A stretch of 64,000 bases of DNA from Nocardia cyriacigeorgica (lineage in GTDB: Bacteria > Actinomycetota > Actinomycetes > Mycobacteriales > Mycobacteriaceae): assembly GCF_029868385.1 (NCBI RefSeq), contig NZ_JARWNX010000043.1, positions 1 to 64,000 on the forward strand, written 5' to 3'. This document shows, one piece after another, positions 45,162-53,699 of the stretch. The number at the start of each line of letters is the position of its first letter. Position 1 is the stretch's first letter. The position numbers were made by a program, and so were the translations under genes. Below the pieces are notes generated by a model, which was not told where the DNA came from, made no database searches, and worked only from the letters and a program-made list of their open reading frames with translations.

Positions 45162-45938
45162 CTATTTCCCTTTCTTCTGCGCGGCCAGGTCGTCGTCGAA
45201 GCGCGCCCGGATCTCATCGGCCACACCGGCGAGGTTGAGTTCCATGGTGAAACCCTGCTCATAGCGGTAGGAGCGATGCACGTCCTGCACGTCGATGCCG
45301 TTGAGCGCGCGCTTGGCGGCACGGATGACCCGGCCGTCCTTGTCGGCGATGTTCTTGGCGACCTCCAGCGCGGCGGCGTCGAGTTCGGCGCGCGGCACGA
45401 CCTGGAGCACGGAACCGTAGTGATGGAGCTGCTGCGCGGTGAGGGTGCCTGCCGTGTAGAACATCGCCCGCATCAGGTGCTGGGGGATCAACCGCGCCAG
45501 GTGCGTGGCGGCGCCGAGCGCGCCGCGGTCGACCTCGGGCAGTCCGAAGGTGGCGTCGTCGGAGGCCACGACGATATCGGAGTTGCCGACCAGGCCGATA
45601 CCGCCGCCGAGGCAGAAGCCGTTCACCGCGGAGATCACCGGCACCTGGCAGTCGTAGACGGCGGCGAACGCTTCGAAGCAGCCGTGGTTGGCGCGGATCA
45701 GCGCGGTGTGCCCGGTGTCCTGGTTCATCTCCTTGATATCGACGCCCGCGTTGAATCCGCGGCCCTCCGCGCGCAGCACCACCACCTTGGTGTCCTGGTC
45801 GCGGCCTGCCTCGCGCAGCGCATCGGCGAGGGCGAACCAGCCGTCCGACGGTATGGCGTTGACCGGCGGATAGTCGACCGTGATGACGGTGATGCCGGTT
45901 GATTCGGTGTGACGGTTGATCCCCATCGCAGTTCCCAT
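45162..45938 (-). CDS. echA20: Crotonase-type hydrolase opening ring D
   Basis: EchA20 hydrolyses the cyclic beta-ketone of ring D in the HIP pathway. The 258-residue crotonase has oxyanion motifs RGFNAGVDIKEMNQD and NGFCLGGGIGLVGNSDIVVA and the active-site helix GLPEVDRGALGAATHLARL. The ATG at 45936-45938 was chosen; a second ATG is four codons further in. It is the first gene of the echA20-ipdA-ipdB-ipdC operon and faces an SDR gene across a KstR2-type operator. Confidence 0.9.
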   Translation of the reverse strand: MGTAMGINRHTESTGITVITVDYPPVNAIPSDGWFALADALREAGRDQDTKVVVLRAEGRGFNAGVDIKEMNQDTGHTALIRANHGCFEAFAAVYDCQVPVISAVNGFCLGGGIGLVGNSDIVVASDDATFGLPEVDRGALGAATHLARLIPQHLMRAMFYTAGTLTAQQLHHYGSVLQVVPRAELDAAALEVAKNIADKDGRVIRAAKRALNGIDVQDVHRSYRYEQGFTMELNLAGVADEIRARFDDDLAAQKKGK

Positions 45939-45959
45939 CGTGAGCGAACCTTGGCTAAG

Positions 45960-45975
45960 CAAGCAATTGCTTGGT
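45960..45975. promoter_or_regulatory. KstR2 operator, echA20/SDR
   Basis: AGCAATTGCTTGGT (45962-45975) differs from the KstR2 consensus at one fixed base. It overlaps a perfect 14-bp palindrome CAAGCAATTGCTTG (45960-45973). It lies between divergent starts at 45938 and 45987. Confidence 0.8.
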
Positions 45976-45986
45976 AGGTTAGCACG

Positions 45987-46784
45987 GTGGCACTCGAAAT
46001 CGATCTGTCCGGACGCGTCGTTCTGGTAACCGGCGGCGTTCGCGGCGTCGGCGCGGGCGTGAGCCGAGCCCTGCTCGCCGCCGGGGCGACCGTGCTGACC
46101 TGCGCTCGCCGCCCCGGTGAGGCCCCGGTGGAGTACGAGGGGCGGCAGGCCGAATTCCTGCCCTGCGATGTACGTGATGGTGACGCGGTACGCGAGATGA
46201 TCGACACCGTCATCGCTCGGCACGGACGGCTCGACCATCTGGTGAACAATGCGGGCGGCGCGCCCTTCGCCCTGGCCGCCGATGCGAGCAAGAATTTCCA
46301 CGCCAAGATCATCGAACTGAATCTGCTGGCCCCGCTGCTGGTTTCGCAGCTCGCCAATGCGGTGATGCAGGCACAGCCGGACGGCGGAACCATCGTCAAT
46401 ATCTCCAGCGTCAGCGCGCACCGCGCCTCGCCGGGCACCGCTGCCTACGGTGCGGCCAAAGCGGGCGTCGACAGTCTCACCGCCTCGCTCGCCGTGGAGT
46501 GGGCGCCGAAAGTTCGGGTGAACTCGCTGGTCGTCGGCCCGGTGGAGACCGAGCTGAGCCAGCTGCACTACGGCGACGCCGACGGAGTGGCCGCGGTCGG
46601 CGCGACGATCCCGCTGGGCCGACTGGCCCGGCCCGAGGACGTCGGCCGCTGCGTCGCCTTCCTCGCCTCACCACTGGCCGCGTACGTCAGCGGGGCGACG
46701 CTCGAGGTGCACGGCGGAGGTGAGCGCCCGGCGTTCCTCGATGCCGCGAACGCGGCCACACCCAACGGTGCACCGAAGCCCTGA
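45987..46784 (+). CDS. Short-chain dehydrogenase of the KstR2 regulon (Rv3549c-like)
   Basis: A 265-residue SDR with VVLVTGGVRGVGAGVSRALL, HLVNNAGGAPFA and the catalytic Tyr-Lys in TAAYGAAKAGVDSLTAS. The GTG at 45987 follows the KstR2 operator by 11 nt without a ribosome-binding site, so it is likely leaderless. Its exact reaction in HIP catabolism is not assigned; position matches Rv3549c. Confidence 0.85.
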   Translation: MALEIDLSGRVVLVTGGVRGVGAGVSRALLAAGATVLTCARRPGEAPVEYEGRQAEFLPCDVRDGDAVREMIDTVIARHGRLDHLVNNAGGAPFALAADASKNFHAKIIELNLLAPLLVSQLANAVMQAQPDGGTIVNISSVSAHRASPGTAAYGAAKAGVDSLTASLAVEWAPKVRVNSLVVGPVETELSQLHYGDADGVAAVGATIPLGRLARPEDVGRCVAFLASPLAAYVSGATLEVHGGGERPAFLDAANAATPNGAPKP

Positions 46785-46850
46785 CCGATCATTCCGCGCT
46801 CCACCTCGGAAGCGGGCCGATCACCCACCCACCAGAACGATAGGAACACC

Positions 46851-47762
46851 ATGGAAACCGATGGGATCTGCGCCGGACGTACCGTGATCATCACCGGCGC
46901 GGGCCGGGGCATCGGCCGGGCGCACGCGCTGGCGTTCGCCGCGGCGGGCGCGAAGGTGGTCGTCAACGACCTCGGCTCCGCGCTCAACGGAACCGACACC
47001 GGCGAGACCCCGGCCGAACAGGTCGTCGCCGAGATCCGCGCGGCCGGTGGCGAGGCCGTGGCCAATGGCGACGATATCGCCGACTGGGAAGGTGCGCGCC
47101 GACTCATCCGCCAGGCCGTCGACACCTTCGGCGGACTCGACGTGCTGGTCAACAATGCCGGATTCGTGCGCGACCGGATGCTGGTGAACCTGTCCGAAGA
47201 CGAATGGGACGCCGTCGTCCGCGTGCACCTCAAGGGCCATTTCGCCACCATGCGCCACGCCATCGAATACTGGCGCGGTGAGTCCAAGGACGGTCGACCG
47301 GTGGATGCCCGCATCATCAACACCAGCTCCGGCGCCGGTCTCCAGGGCAGCGTCGGCCAGGGCAACTACGGCGCCGCCAAGGCCGGTATCGCGGGCCTGA
47401 CCCTCACCGCATCGGCCGAATTCGCCCGCTACGGCGTCACGGTCAATGCGATCGCCCCCGCCGCCCGCACCCGGATGACCGAGACCGTCTTCGCCGACGA
47501 TATGGCGGCGCCCGAAGAAGGCTTCGACGCCATGGCCCCGGAGAACGTCTCCCCGTTGGTGGTCTGGCTCGGCAGTGCCGAATCCGCCGGTGTGACCGGA
47601 CGTATGTTCGAGGTCGAAGGCGGCAAGATCGCCGTCGCCGAAGGCTGGCGCCACGGCATCCCCGTCGACCGGGGCGCCCGCTGGGATCCGGCCGAACTGG
47701 GCCCGGTCGTCGCCGACCTGCTCGCCAAGGCCAACGACCCCGAACCGGTCTACGGGGCGTAA
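46851..47762 (+). CDS. Short-chain dehydrogenase of the KstR2 regulon (Rv3548c-like)
   Basis: A 303-residue SDR of the longer, HSD17B4/multifunctional-enzyme-like type. It has TVIITGAGRGIGRAHALAF, VLVNNAGFVRDRMLVNLSED and GQGNYGAAKAGIAGLTLTAS. The sequence around DRML is typical of beta-hydroxyacyl-CoA dehydrogenases, so oxidation of a hydroxyacyl-CoA is likely. It follows the first SDR after 66 bp and ends at a strong hairpin. Confidence 0.85.
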   Translation: METDGICAGRTVIITGAGRGIGRAHALAFAAAGAKVVVNDLGSALNGTDTGETPAEQVVAEIRAAGGEAVANGDDIADWEGARRLIRQAVDTFGGLDVLVNNAGFVRDRMLVNLSEDEWDAVVRVHLKGHFATMRHAIEYWRGESKDGRPVDARIINTSSGAGLQGSVGQGNYGAAKAGIAGLTLTASAEFARYGVTVNAIAPAARTRMTETVFADDMAAPEEGFDAMAPENVSPLVVWLGSAESAGVTGRMFEVEGGKIAVAEGWRHGIPVDRGARWDPAELGPVVADLLAKANDPEPVYGA

Positions 47763-47775
47763 CCACTTTCACGGA

Positions 47776-47812
47776 CCCCGCCTCGGCCGCTCACCTGCAC
47801 TGAGGCGGGGTT
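47776..47812 (+). terminator. Terminator of the SDR operon
   Basis: A 10-bp perfect stem (ACCCCGCCTC at 47776-47785, complement at 47803-47812) with a 17-nt loop begins 13 nt after the stop. Confidence 0.7.
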
Positions 47813-48307
47813 CGTCGATCCTGCACCTCTCGCGCACCGCTTCTTCACGCCGTTTTGCGGGTGTTCGCGGCGCTGGTGCCGTTCGTGACCGCGGTCGACG
47901 CCGGTCCGTTCGGGCGCCGAAGGAATTCCTCAGCGCCGCCCGGCCGATCAGATCATCGGACTCATCGCTGGTACTCGTCGCCGGTCGGGCACCGCTCTCT
48001 GAGCGGTTTTCGAGGTGCTGTGACCGACTGCACAACCTTGCCTCGAAGGGGATCGAATCGAGGGTGTCAGCAAACCGACCGTCAGGTCCTTCGCGGCCCG
48101 GTGCTCGCGGCGAGCCTCCGGCCTCGGCAGACGCGGTTTACGCCGTCCAGGCGAACGGAATGTGCCGTCTATCGGCGCCTGTGTGCGGGCGGTACGGCTG
48201 CGCCACCGGGAGCCCACGGTTTACTATGGGCAACCGTCGTTGAAGTCCGGGGTGTGCGTGTGGCCGGGCGAAGATCTGCGCAGTCTCTATGAGGGGAAGG
48301 CCGTCGC
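47813..48307. other. Long non-coding leader before the GS-repeat gene
   Basis: About 500 bp hold no supported gene. The frames present lack ribosome-binding sites and domains. A TTTACTATGG near 48219-48228 looks like a -10 region for the plus-strand gene at 48308, about 85 nt upstream. Confidence 0.45.
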
Positions 48308-49867
48308 ATGGCCATTGGTCGCATTACGCGTGTGCTCGCGGTAGCGGGGGCCGTCGGGTGCCTCGGGCTACTCGGGCCGGTGGCGGCCGAGGCCCAGCCG
48401 GACAGTAGCGCCGGACAGGGTGGCAACAGCGCTCCGAATCCGGGTAACGGCATCCTGCCGAATTCGGGCAGCGGTGGTGGAAACACGGGCGATCGCCTCG
48501 GCGCGAACGCGGGTCATGGTGCGGGAGCGGACTCGGGAGGTGGTTCCGGCGCACACGCGGGTAGCGCACCCCGCGTGAACGTAAACGGCGATCCCGGCGC
48601 GAATCCCGGCCCGAGTGCGGGTCCTGCTCCCGGAGTGAGTACGGGCAGTGGCCCTGCCGCGAACTCGGGTAACGGTGTTGACGGGGGTAGCGGCTCTGCC
48701 GCGAACTCGGGCAACGGCACCGACGCGAGTAGCCGCCCGACCACGAATGTGGGTACTGCCCCCGGTGCGAACTCCGGTCCCGGCGTGAATCCCGGCCCTG
48801 GCGTGAACCCCGCGCCAGGCGTGAACCCCGGCGCCAACTCCAACCCCGGCCAAGGCACGAACGCGACGAACAGCGCTACCCCTGTCAAAGACGACGCCGA
48901 CGAATGGCAGCCGCTCACCATCCCGGGTCAGCGCACCCCGGTCGACGCGGGCATCGAACCGACCGACATCGCAGGACCGGGCACGGGCTCGGCCGGAGCG
49001 GGATCGGCTGCGGCGGGCTCGGCGGCCGCTGGCTCGGCGGCCGGGTCGGCCGGACTCGGCGCGGCCCTCGGGACCGGATCCTCGGCCCTCGGCGTGATTC
49101 TCAGTACCGGTTCGGCCGGGCTGGGCGCAACACTCGGAACCGGTTCAGCGGCAGTGGGATCGGCGGGTATCGGTGCGCTCGGAACCGGTTCGGCCGCAGT
49201 GGGTTCCGCTGGAGTAGGCGCGCTCGGCACCGGCTCGGCGGCACTCGGCACCGGTTCGGCAGCGCTGGGCACGGGTTCGGCAGCGGTTGGTTCGGCCGGT
49301 GTCGGCGCCCTCGGTACCGGTTCGGCGGCTGTCGGTTCGGCTGCTCTCGGGTCTGCGGGAATCGGTTCGGCCGCAACGGGTTCGGCCGCGGTGGGTTCGG
49401 CGGCCGTCGGCTCGGCCGCCGTCGGTTCAGCCTCCCCGCTGCTGTTGTTGCTGCTGCCCATCCCGCCGGTTCCGCCGGCCCCGGCCCTGCCCCCGCTGGC
49501 CATTCCGCCGGTGCCCGTGCCCGCGCCGCCGGTGATCGCGCCGGTCGTTCCGCCGGTTCCGGTCGTGCCGGTGATCGCACCGCCCGGGCCCGCTGCGGCC
49601 CCGGTAGCGCCCGCGCCCGCAGCACCGGCTCCCGCGGCCCCGGCTCCGGCGGCACCGCCCGCGATGGCCGCGCCAGCGGACCCCGATGTGCGCAATACCA
49701 GCTCCGATGACGGTCTGCCCGCACCGAAGATGTTGACGGTGATCGGTGGTCTGATCGCACTCACCCTGGCCGGAGCCGGTTCCGGTGCGGTGAGCTTCCA
49801 GAGTGCGTCGGCGGCGCAGGCGCGGATCGATGCCGCGCGCGCCGAATTCTTCGGAACGGGTGCGTGA
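48308..49867 (+). CDS. Secreted Gly-Ser-Ala repeat protein with C-terminal membrane anchor
   Basis: A 519-residue protein of no known family. A signal peptide (MAIGRITRVLAVAGAVGCLG to about Ala28) is followed by about 160 residues rich in Gly, Asn, Ser and Pro. A short non-repetitive linker follows (DDADEWQPLTIPGQRTPVDAG). Residues about 225-385 are built from units such as GTGSAAVGSAGVGAL and GSAALGTGSAALG. Next come LLLLLLPIPPVPPAPALPP and a Pro-Ala-Val stretch. A final hydrophobic segment (MLTVIGGLIALTLAGAG) could anchor it, with a short Ala-rich tail. The ATG has AGGGGAAGG upstream. It resembles elastin-like or PGRS-like low-complexity proteins without a PE domain. Confidence 0.75.
   Translation: MAIGRITRVLAVAGAVGCLGLLGPVAAEAQPDSSAGQGGNSAPNPGNGILPNSGSGGGNTGDRLGANAGHGAGADSGGGSGAHAGSAPRVNVNGDPGANPGPSAGPAPGVSTGSGPAANSGNGVDGGSGSAANSGNGTDASSRPTTNVGTAPGANSGPGVNPGPGVNPAPGVNPGANSNPGQGTNATNSATPVKDDADEWQPLTIPGQRTPVDAGIEPTDIAGPGTGSAGAGSAAAGSAAAGSAAGSAGLGAALGTGSSALGVILSTGSAGLGATLGTGSAAVGSAGIGALGTGSAAVGSAGVGALGTGSAALGTGSAALGTGSAAVGSAGVGALGTGSAAVGSAALGSAGIGSAATGSAAVGSAAVGSAAVGSASPLLLLLLPIPPVPPAPALPPLAIPPVPVPAPPVIAPVVPPVPVVPVIAPPGPAAAPVAPAPAAPAPAAPAPAAPPAMAAPADPDVRNTSSDDGLPAPKMLTVIGGLIALTLAGAGSGAVSFQSASAAQARIDAARAEFFGTGA
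49060..49436 (+). repeat. Degenerate tandem repeats coding for GTGSAA/GSAAVG
   Basis: The DNA repeats GGCTCGGCGGC- and GGTTCGGCGGC-like cores at 15- to 36-bp intervals and codes for alternating GTGSAAVGSAG, GALGTGSAALG and GSAAVGSAAVG blocks. Confidence 0.7.
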
Positions 49868-49873
49868 TCGGCG

Positions 49874-50389
49874 ATGACACAGAGTAAGGCCCAGAGTGGT
49901 TCGCGTTCCTACCGCCGGGTTGCCGCGGCGGTGGACGCGGTATGCGCGGTGGCGGCCGATTTCGACGCCACCACCCTCGACGAGGTGGTGCTCGCCATCG
50001 CCGCCGAACGCAAACGCATGATCGAGATCGCCGATGCCGATCTCGGCCCCGGCGTCTGCGGTCAGCGCCGCTTCTACCCGGACAAAGATGTGATCGTGCT
50101 GGCAACGGCACTGCCGAGTCGCGAACACACCCTCGCACATGAGCTGGGGCACATCGTGTTCGACCACGAGGGTGCGCCAGCGCCGGAGGTGACGCTGGAA
50201 GCCAGTGACGATCTGATCGCCTACATGCTGAGCCAGCGCGCTCATCAGCAGATCGTCGACGACGGTGAGGACGAACAGGCCGAATGGGAGGCCGAGACCT
50301 TCGCCGCGATGCTGATGACGCGGCTGCGCGTATTCAACAACCGGGGCGCGGGCGTCTCGGTCCTTCGATTCGATGAGGCTCTTGGATGA
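49874..50389 (+). CDS. ImmA/IrrE-family metallopeptidase
   Basis: A 171-residue zinc peptidase-like protein. The zinc-binding HELGH motif is at residues 89-93 (TLAHELGHIVFDH), with a distal glutamate candidate in AEWEAETFAAMLM. ImmA/IrrE proteins usually cleave or bind a partner XRE-type regulator; the nearest such protein here is the EspR-like regulator at 51569. It starts 6 nt after the GS-repeat gene and overlaps the next gene by 4 nt, so all three are one operon. Confidence 0.85.
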   Translation: MTQSKAQSGSRSYRRVAAAVDAVCAVAADFDATTLDEVVLAIAAERKRMIEIADADLGPGVCGQRRFYPDKDVIVLATALPSREHTLAHELGHIVFDHEGAPAPEVTLEASDDLIAYMLSQRAHQQIVDDGEDEQAEWEAETFAAMLMTRLRVFNNRGAGVSVLRFDEALG

Positions 50390-51414
50390 CCTTCTGGTTG
50401 ACGGCCATGCTGGTCTGGGTGGCAGCCGGTGCGCGGGTGGGGCGCGTGCTGGTCAAGCCCGCGACGACCGCCCGTGTCGCCATCGTGATCGCGGTGTCCG
50501 CGGTCGCGATGGCCGCCACCGTCGCGATTCCCGATGTGGGGCTCGCGGTCGACAACCTGCTACCGGACGGTCTGCGCTCCGGGATGCTCTCCGATGGCGT
50601 CGTCGTCGCGGCCTGGCTGCTGTTCACCACGGCGACGTCGGTGGTCGCCTCGGCGGCGTGGCCGGTGGTCTCGCGCAGTAATCTGCGCCAGATCGCGCTG
50701 GCGATCTATGCGGTGGGTGCCGTCGCCGCGGCGACGGCGCTGGCGTGGACGCATATCGTCGGTTGGGTGATCGTCGCGCTCGGTGGGCTGTTCATCGTCG
50801 TCACCGGTCTGCGCAACCTGGACTGGACCGCGCTCGGGCGCGGTATCGCGATCTACACCACGGGCACCGCGGTGGTCGCGGTGATGGCCGCATTGGAGAC
50901 CCGTCGCACCGCCATCGATGCTCCGCGCGCGGAACCCGGTGTGGCGGACTGGGGTTGGCCGGTGTGGCAGATCGCGAGCCTGTTGATCGCGTTCGGCGCC
51001 GTGTGGATCGTGATCGAACTGTGGGTGCGTGCGCGGCTGCTGCTGCGACGTATCGAGCTGCTGCACCGTGTACTGGTGAAGCGCTTCCCCGAGGTGGTCG
51101 CGCATGAGCAGGGCGGAACGTCAACGCAGTTGAAGGCTTCCGACCGGGTCGCGCAGATCATGGATGCGCTCTACCTCCAGTCCGGTGGCGGTGTGGAGAT
51201 CGTCTCGGCCGGTGAACCGCCGGACTCGGTGACCCTGCGTGCCGATCGGGTGGCCCGGTGGGCACGTCATCCGCTCGGTGATGTGGTGGTCGATGCGCGC
51301 TGGATCGCACCGCCCGAGGGGGTGAGCCCGCGCGGCTGGGTCAATGCGATCGCGCAGGCTTTCGATACCACCGCACGCGAGCAGCAGCGGAAACCGGCCG
51401 AGGCACAGCGCTGA
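50386..51414 (+). CDS. MAB_1171c-type polytopic membrane protein
   Basis: A 342-residue protein with about seven membrane segments in the first 225 residues (FWLTAMLVWVAAGARVG, VAIVIAVSAVAMAATVAIP, AAWLLFTTATSVVASAAW, IALAIYAVGAVAAATALAW, GWVIVALGGLFIVVTGL, GIAIYTTGTAVVAVMAAL, WQIASLLIAFGAVWIVIEL). A cytoplasmic C-terminal domain of about 115 residues follows. This matches proteins annotated as MAB_1171c family putative transporters, which often sit beside ImmA/IrrE peptidases and XRE regulators. No transport substrate is known. Its ATG overlaps the peptidase stop (ATGA). Confidence 0.78.
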   Translation: MTFWLTAMLVWVAAGARVGRVLVKPATTARVAIVIAVSAVAMAATVAIPDVGLAVDNLLPDGLRSGMLSDGVVVAAWLLFTTATSVVASAAWPVVSRSNLRQIALAIYAVGAVAAATALAWTHIVGWVIVALGGLFIVVTGLRNLDWTALGRGIAIYTTGTAVVAVMAALETRRTAIDAPRAEPGVADWGWPVWQIASLLIAFGAVWIVIELWVRARLLLRRIELLHRVLVKRFPEVVAHEQGGTSTQLKASDRVAQIMDALYLQSGGGVEIVSAGEPPDSVTLRADRVARWARHPLGDVVVDARWIAPPEGVSPRGWVNAIAQAFDTTAREQQRKPAEAQR

Positions 51415-51511
51415 ACCCGACGGGTCGATTCCGCTGCCCTGGCGCGGCTCACGCTCCGGGACAGCGGTTTTCGGACGTCTTCAGGCGGATTCGCTGCGGA
51501 GTGGCGCCGAT

Positions 51512-51563
51512 CACATAAGGCAACACAGTGCGACCGATCGGTCGCACTGTGTTGCCTTATGTG
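51512..51563. terminator. 52-bp perfect palindrome between convergent genes
   Basis: The 26-bp left arm (51512-51537, starting CACATAAGGCAACACAGTGC) is the exact complement of the right arm (51538-51563), with no spacer. It sits between the MAB_1171c-type gene (ends 51414) and the EspR-like gene (ends 51569). It most likely acts as a bidirectional terminator. Confidence 0.7.
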
Positions 51564-51568
51564 CGAGT

Positions 51569-51985
51569 CTATTCGGTCCCGTCCGGAGGAACTTCGGGCA
51601 GACCTTCGCTCGCCCGGAGTTTCTCCGCCATGGACGTCAGTAGATTCTGGGATTCTTCGGACAGATCGAATGCCCGGCTCGACAGCCGACGCAGTCCGTA
51701 ACCCTGCAACTGCGACAGCAGTTCCAGGTCGTGATCGATCTTGGCGGCGTAGATGTCGTTGAAGAAGTAGTCCGGCTTGACCTTGAAGAACTTCGCCAAT
51801 GCGGCCACCGTCTCATCCGACGGATTGGTCCGCTGCCCGGACCGCAACTGTGACAGATACGGTTTGGAGATCGGATGCCCTGAGGCCGTCAGCGCAGCTG
51901 CGACCTCCGCGTTCGTGTGCGGCTTACGCCCCGGGGGATGCACGGTTTCGAACAGCTTGTTCAGCCGCGCCGCGAAATCAGCCAT
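51569..51985 (-). CDS. EspR-like XRE-family regulator
   Basis: A 138-residue protein whose N-terminal 85 residues closely follow M. tuberculosis EspR as recalled: FAARLNKLFETVHPPGRKPH, then PYLSQLRSGQRTNPSDETVAALAKFFKVKPDYF. The HTH is in residues ~27-70, and the C-terminal helical part (RRLSSRAFDLSEESQNLLTSM) corresponds to the EspR dimerisation region. EspR is a nucleoid-associated regulator of ESX-1 and cell-wall genes. Here it is convergent with an ImmA/IrrE-MAB_1171c operon, suggesting it is the regulator processed or bound by that peptidase. It may equally be the genomic EspR. Confidence 0.82.
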   Translation of the reverse strand: MADFAARLNKLFETVHPPGRKPHTNAEVAAALTASGHPISKPYLSQLRSGQRTNPSDETVAALAKFFKVKPDYFFNDIYAAKIDHDLELLSQLQGYGLRRLSSRAFDLSEESQNLLTSMAEKLRASEGLPEVPPDGTE

Positions 51986-52347
51986 TGTGAGCCGCCCAAT
52001 TCCCTTCGCTGTACTAACAGTCGTTATCTCGGATACGTATCATTGATATTAGCGGCTCAGTAACTGAAAACCTACGCCTGATTCCGAATTTCCTTGAAGC
52101 TTCCAGGTCGGTATCCAGTGCAGAGGCTCCGAGCGTGGCGTTTGCGGGTTACACCAACGGCTCTTGTGGAGCCGTCCGGCCAGCAAGTTCTAGCCCGTCG
52201 CGGGGTTCTTCCCGGTCGGACCGGCGGTAGCCGCAAGATAGCTGACACTTCATCTAGTCGTCTGTACCGAAGTTTGTGTGGCGTACGACACGTTTTGCCG
52301 CCTCCGAGATGAACGTTCAACTTGCACGGGGGAATTGGTTGAAAGGC
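51986..52347. other. Intergenic region upstream of the EspR-like gene
   Basis: No gene is supported. The end near 51990-52075 is AT-richer and contains a 10-bp palindrome GATACGTATC (52032-52041), about 46 bp before the EspR-like start, a possible operator. The rest has only unsupported short frames. Confidence 0.4.
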
Positions 52348-53559
<1,212 letters not shown>

Positions 53560-53617
53560 TCACGGGCGGATCTGTCCGGTTTCTTTCCTAGTTTTCCCGC
53601 CTGTGCTTCAATAATTG

Positions 53618-53631
53618 TAGAACGTGTTCCA
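53618..53631. promoter_or_regulatory. KstR operator, cyp125 side
   Basis: TAGAACGTGTTCCA matches all 8 fixed KstR positions. It lies 68 bp upstream of the chosen cyp125 GTG. Confidence 0.85.
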
Positions 53632-53699
53632 GTTCCGTGGTCGATTGGATTCACTGGTCCGTGGTGTCCGCGGTCGCGGTATCGCGAAGGAGGCAACTG

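Noticed and set aside
47855-48292. 145-residue plus-strand frame before the GS-repeat gene
   Set aside because: It has no ribosome-binding site and Arg/Pro-rich content without domains, and it runs through a probable promoter region.
52094-52312. 72-residue plus-strand frame between the EspR-like gene and fadA5
   Set aside because: It has no ribosome-binding site, no domain and shadow-like Arg/Leu composition; left as intergenic.
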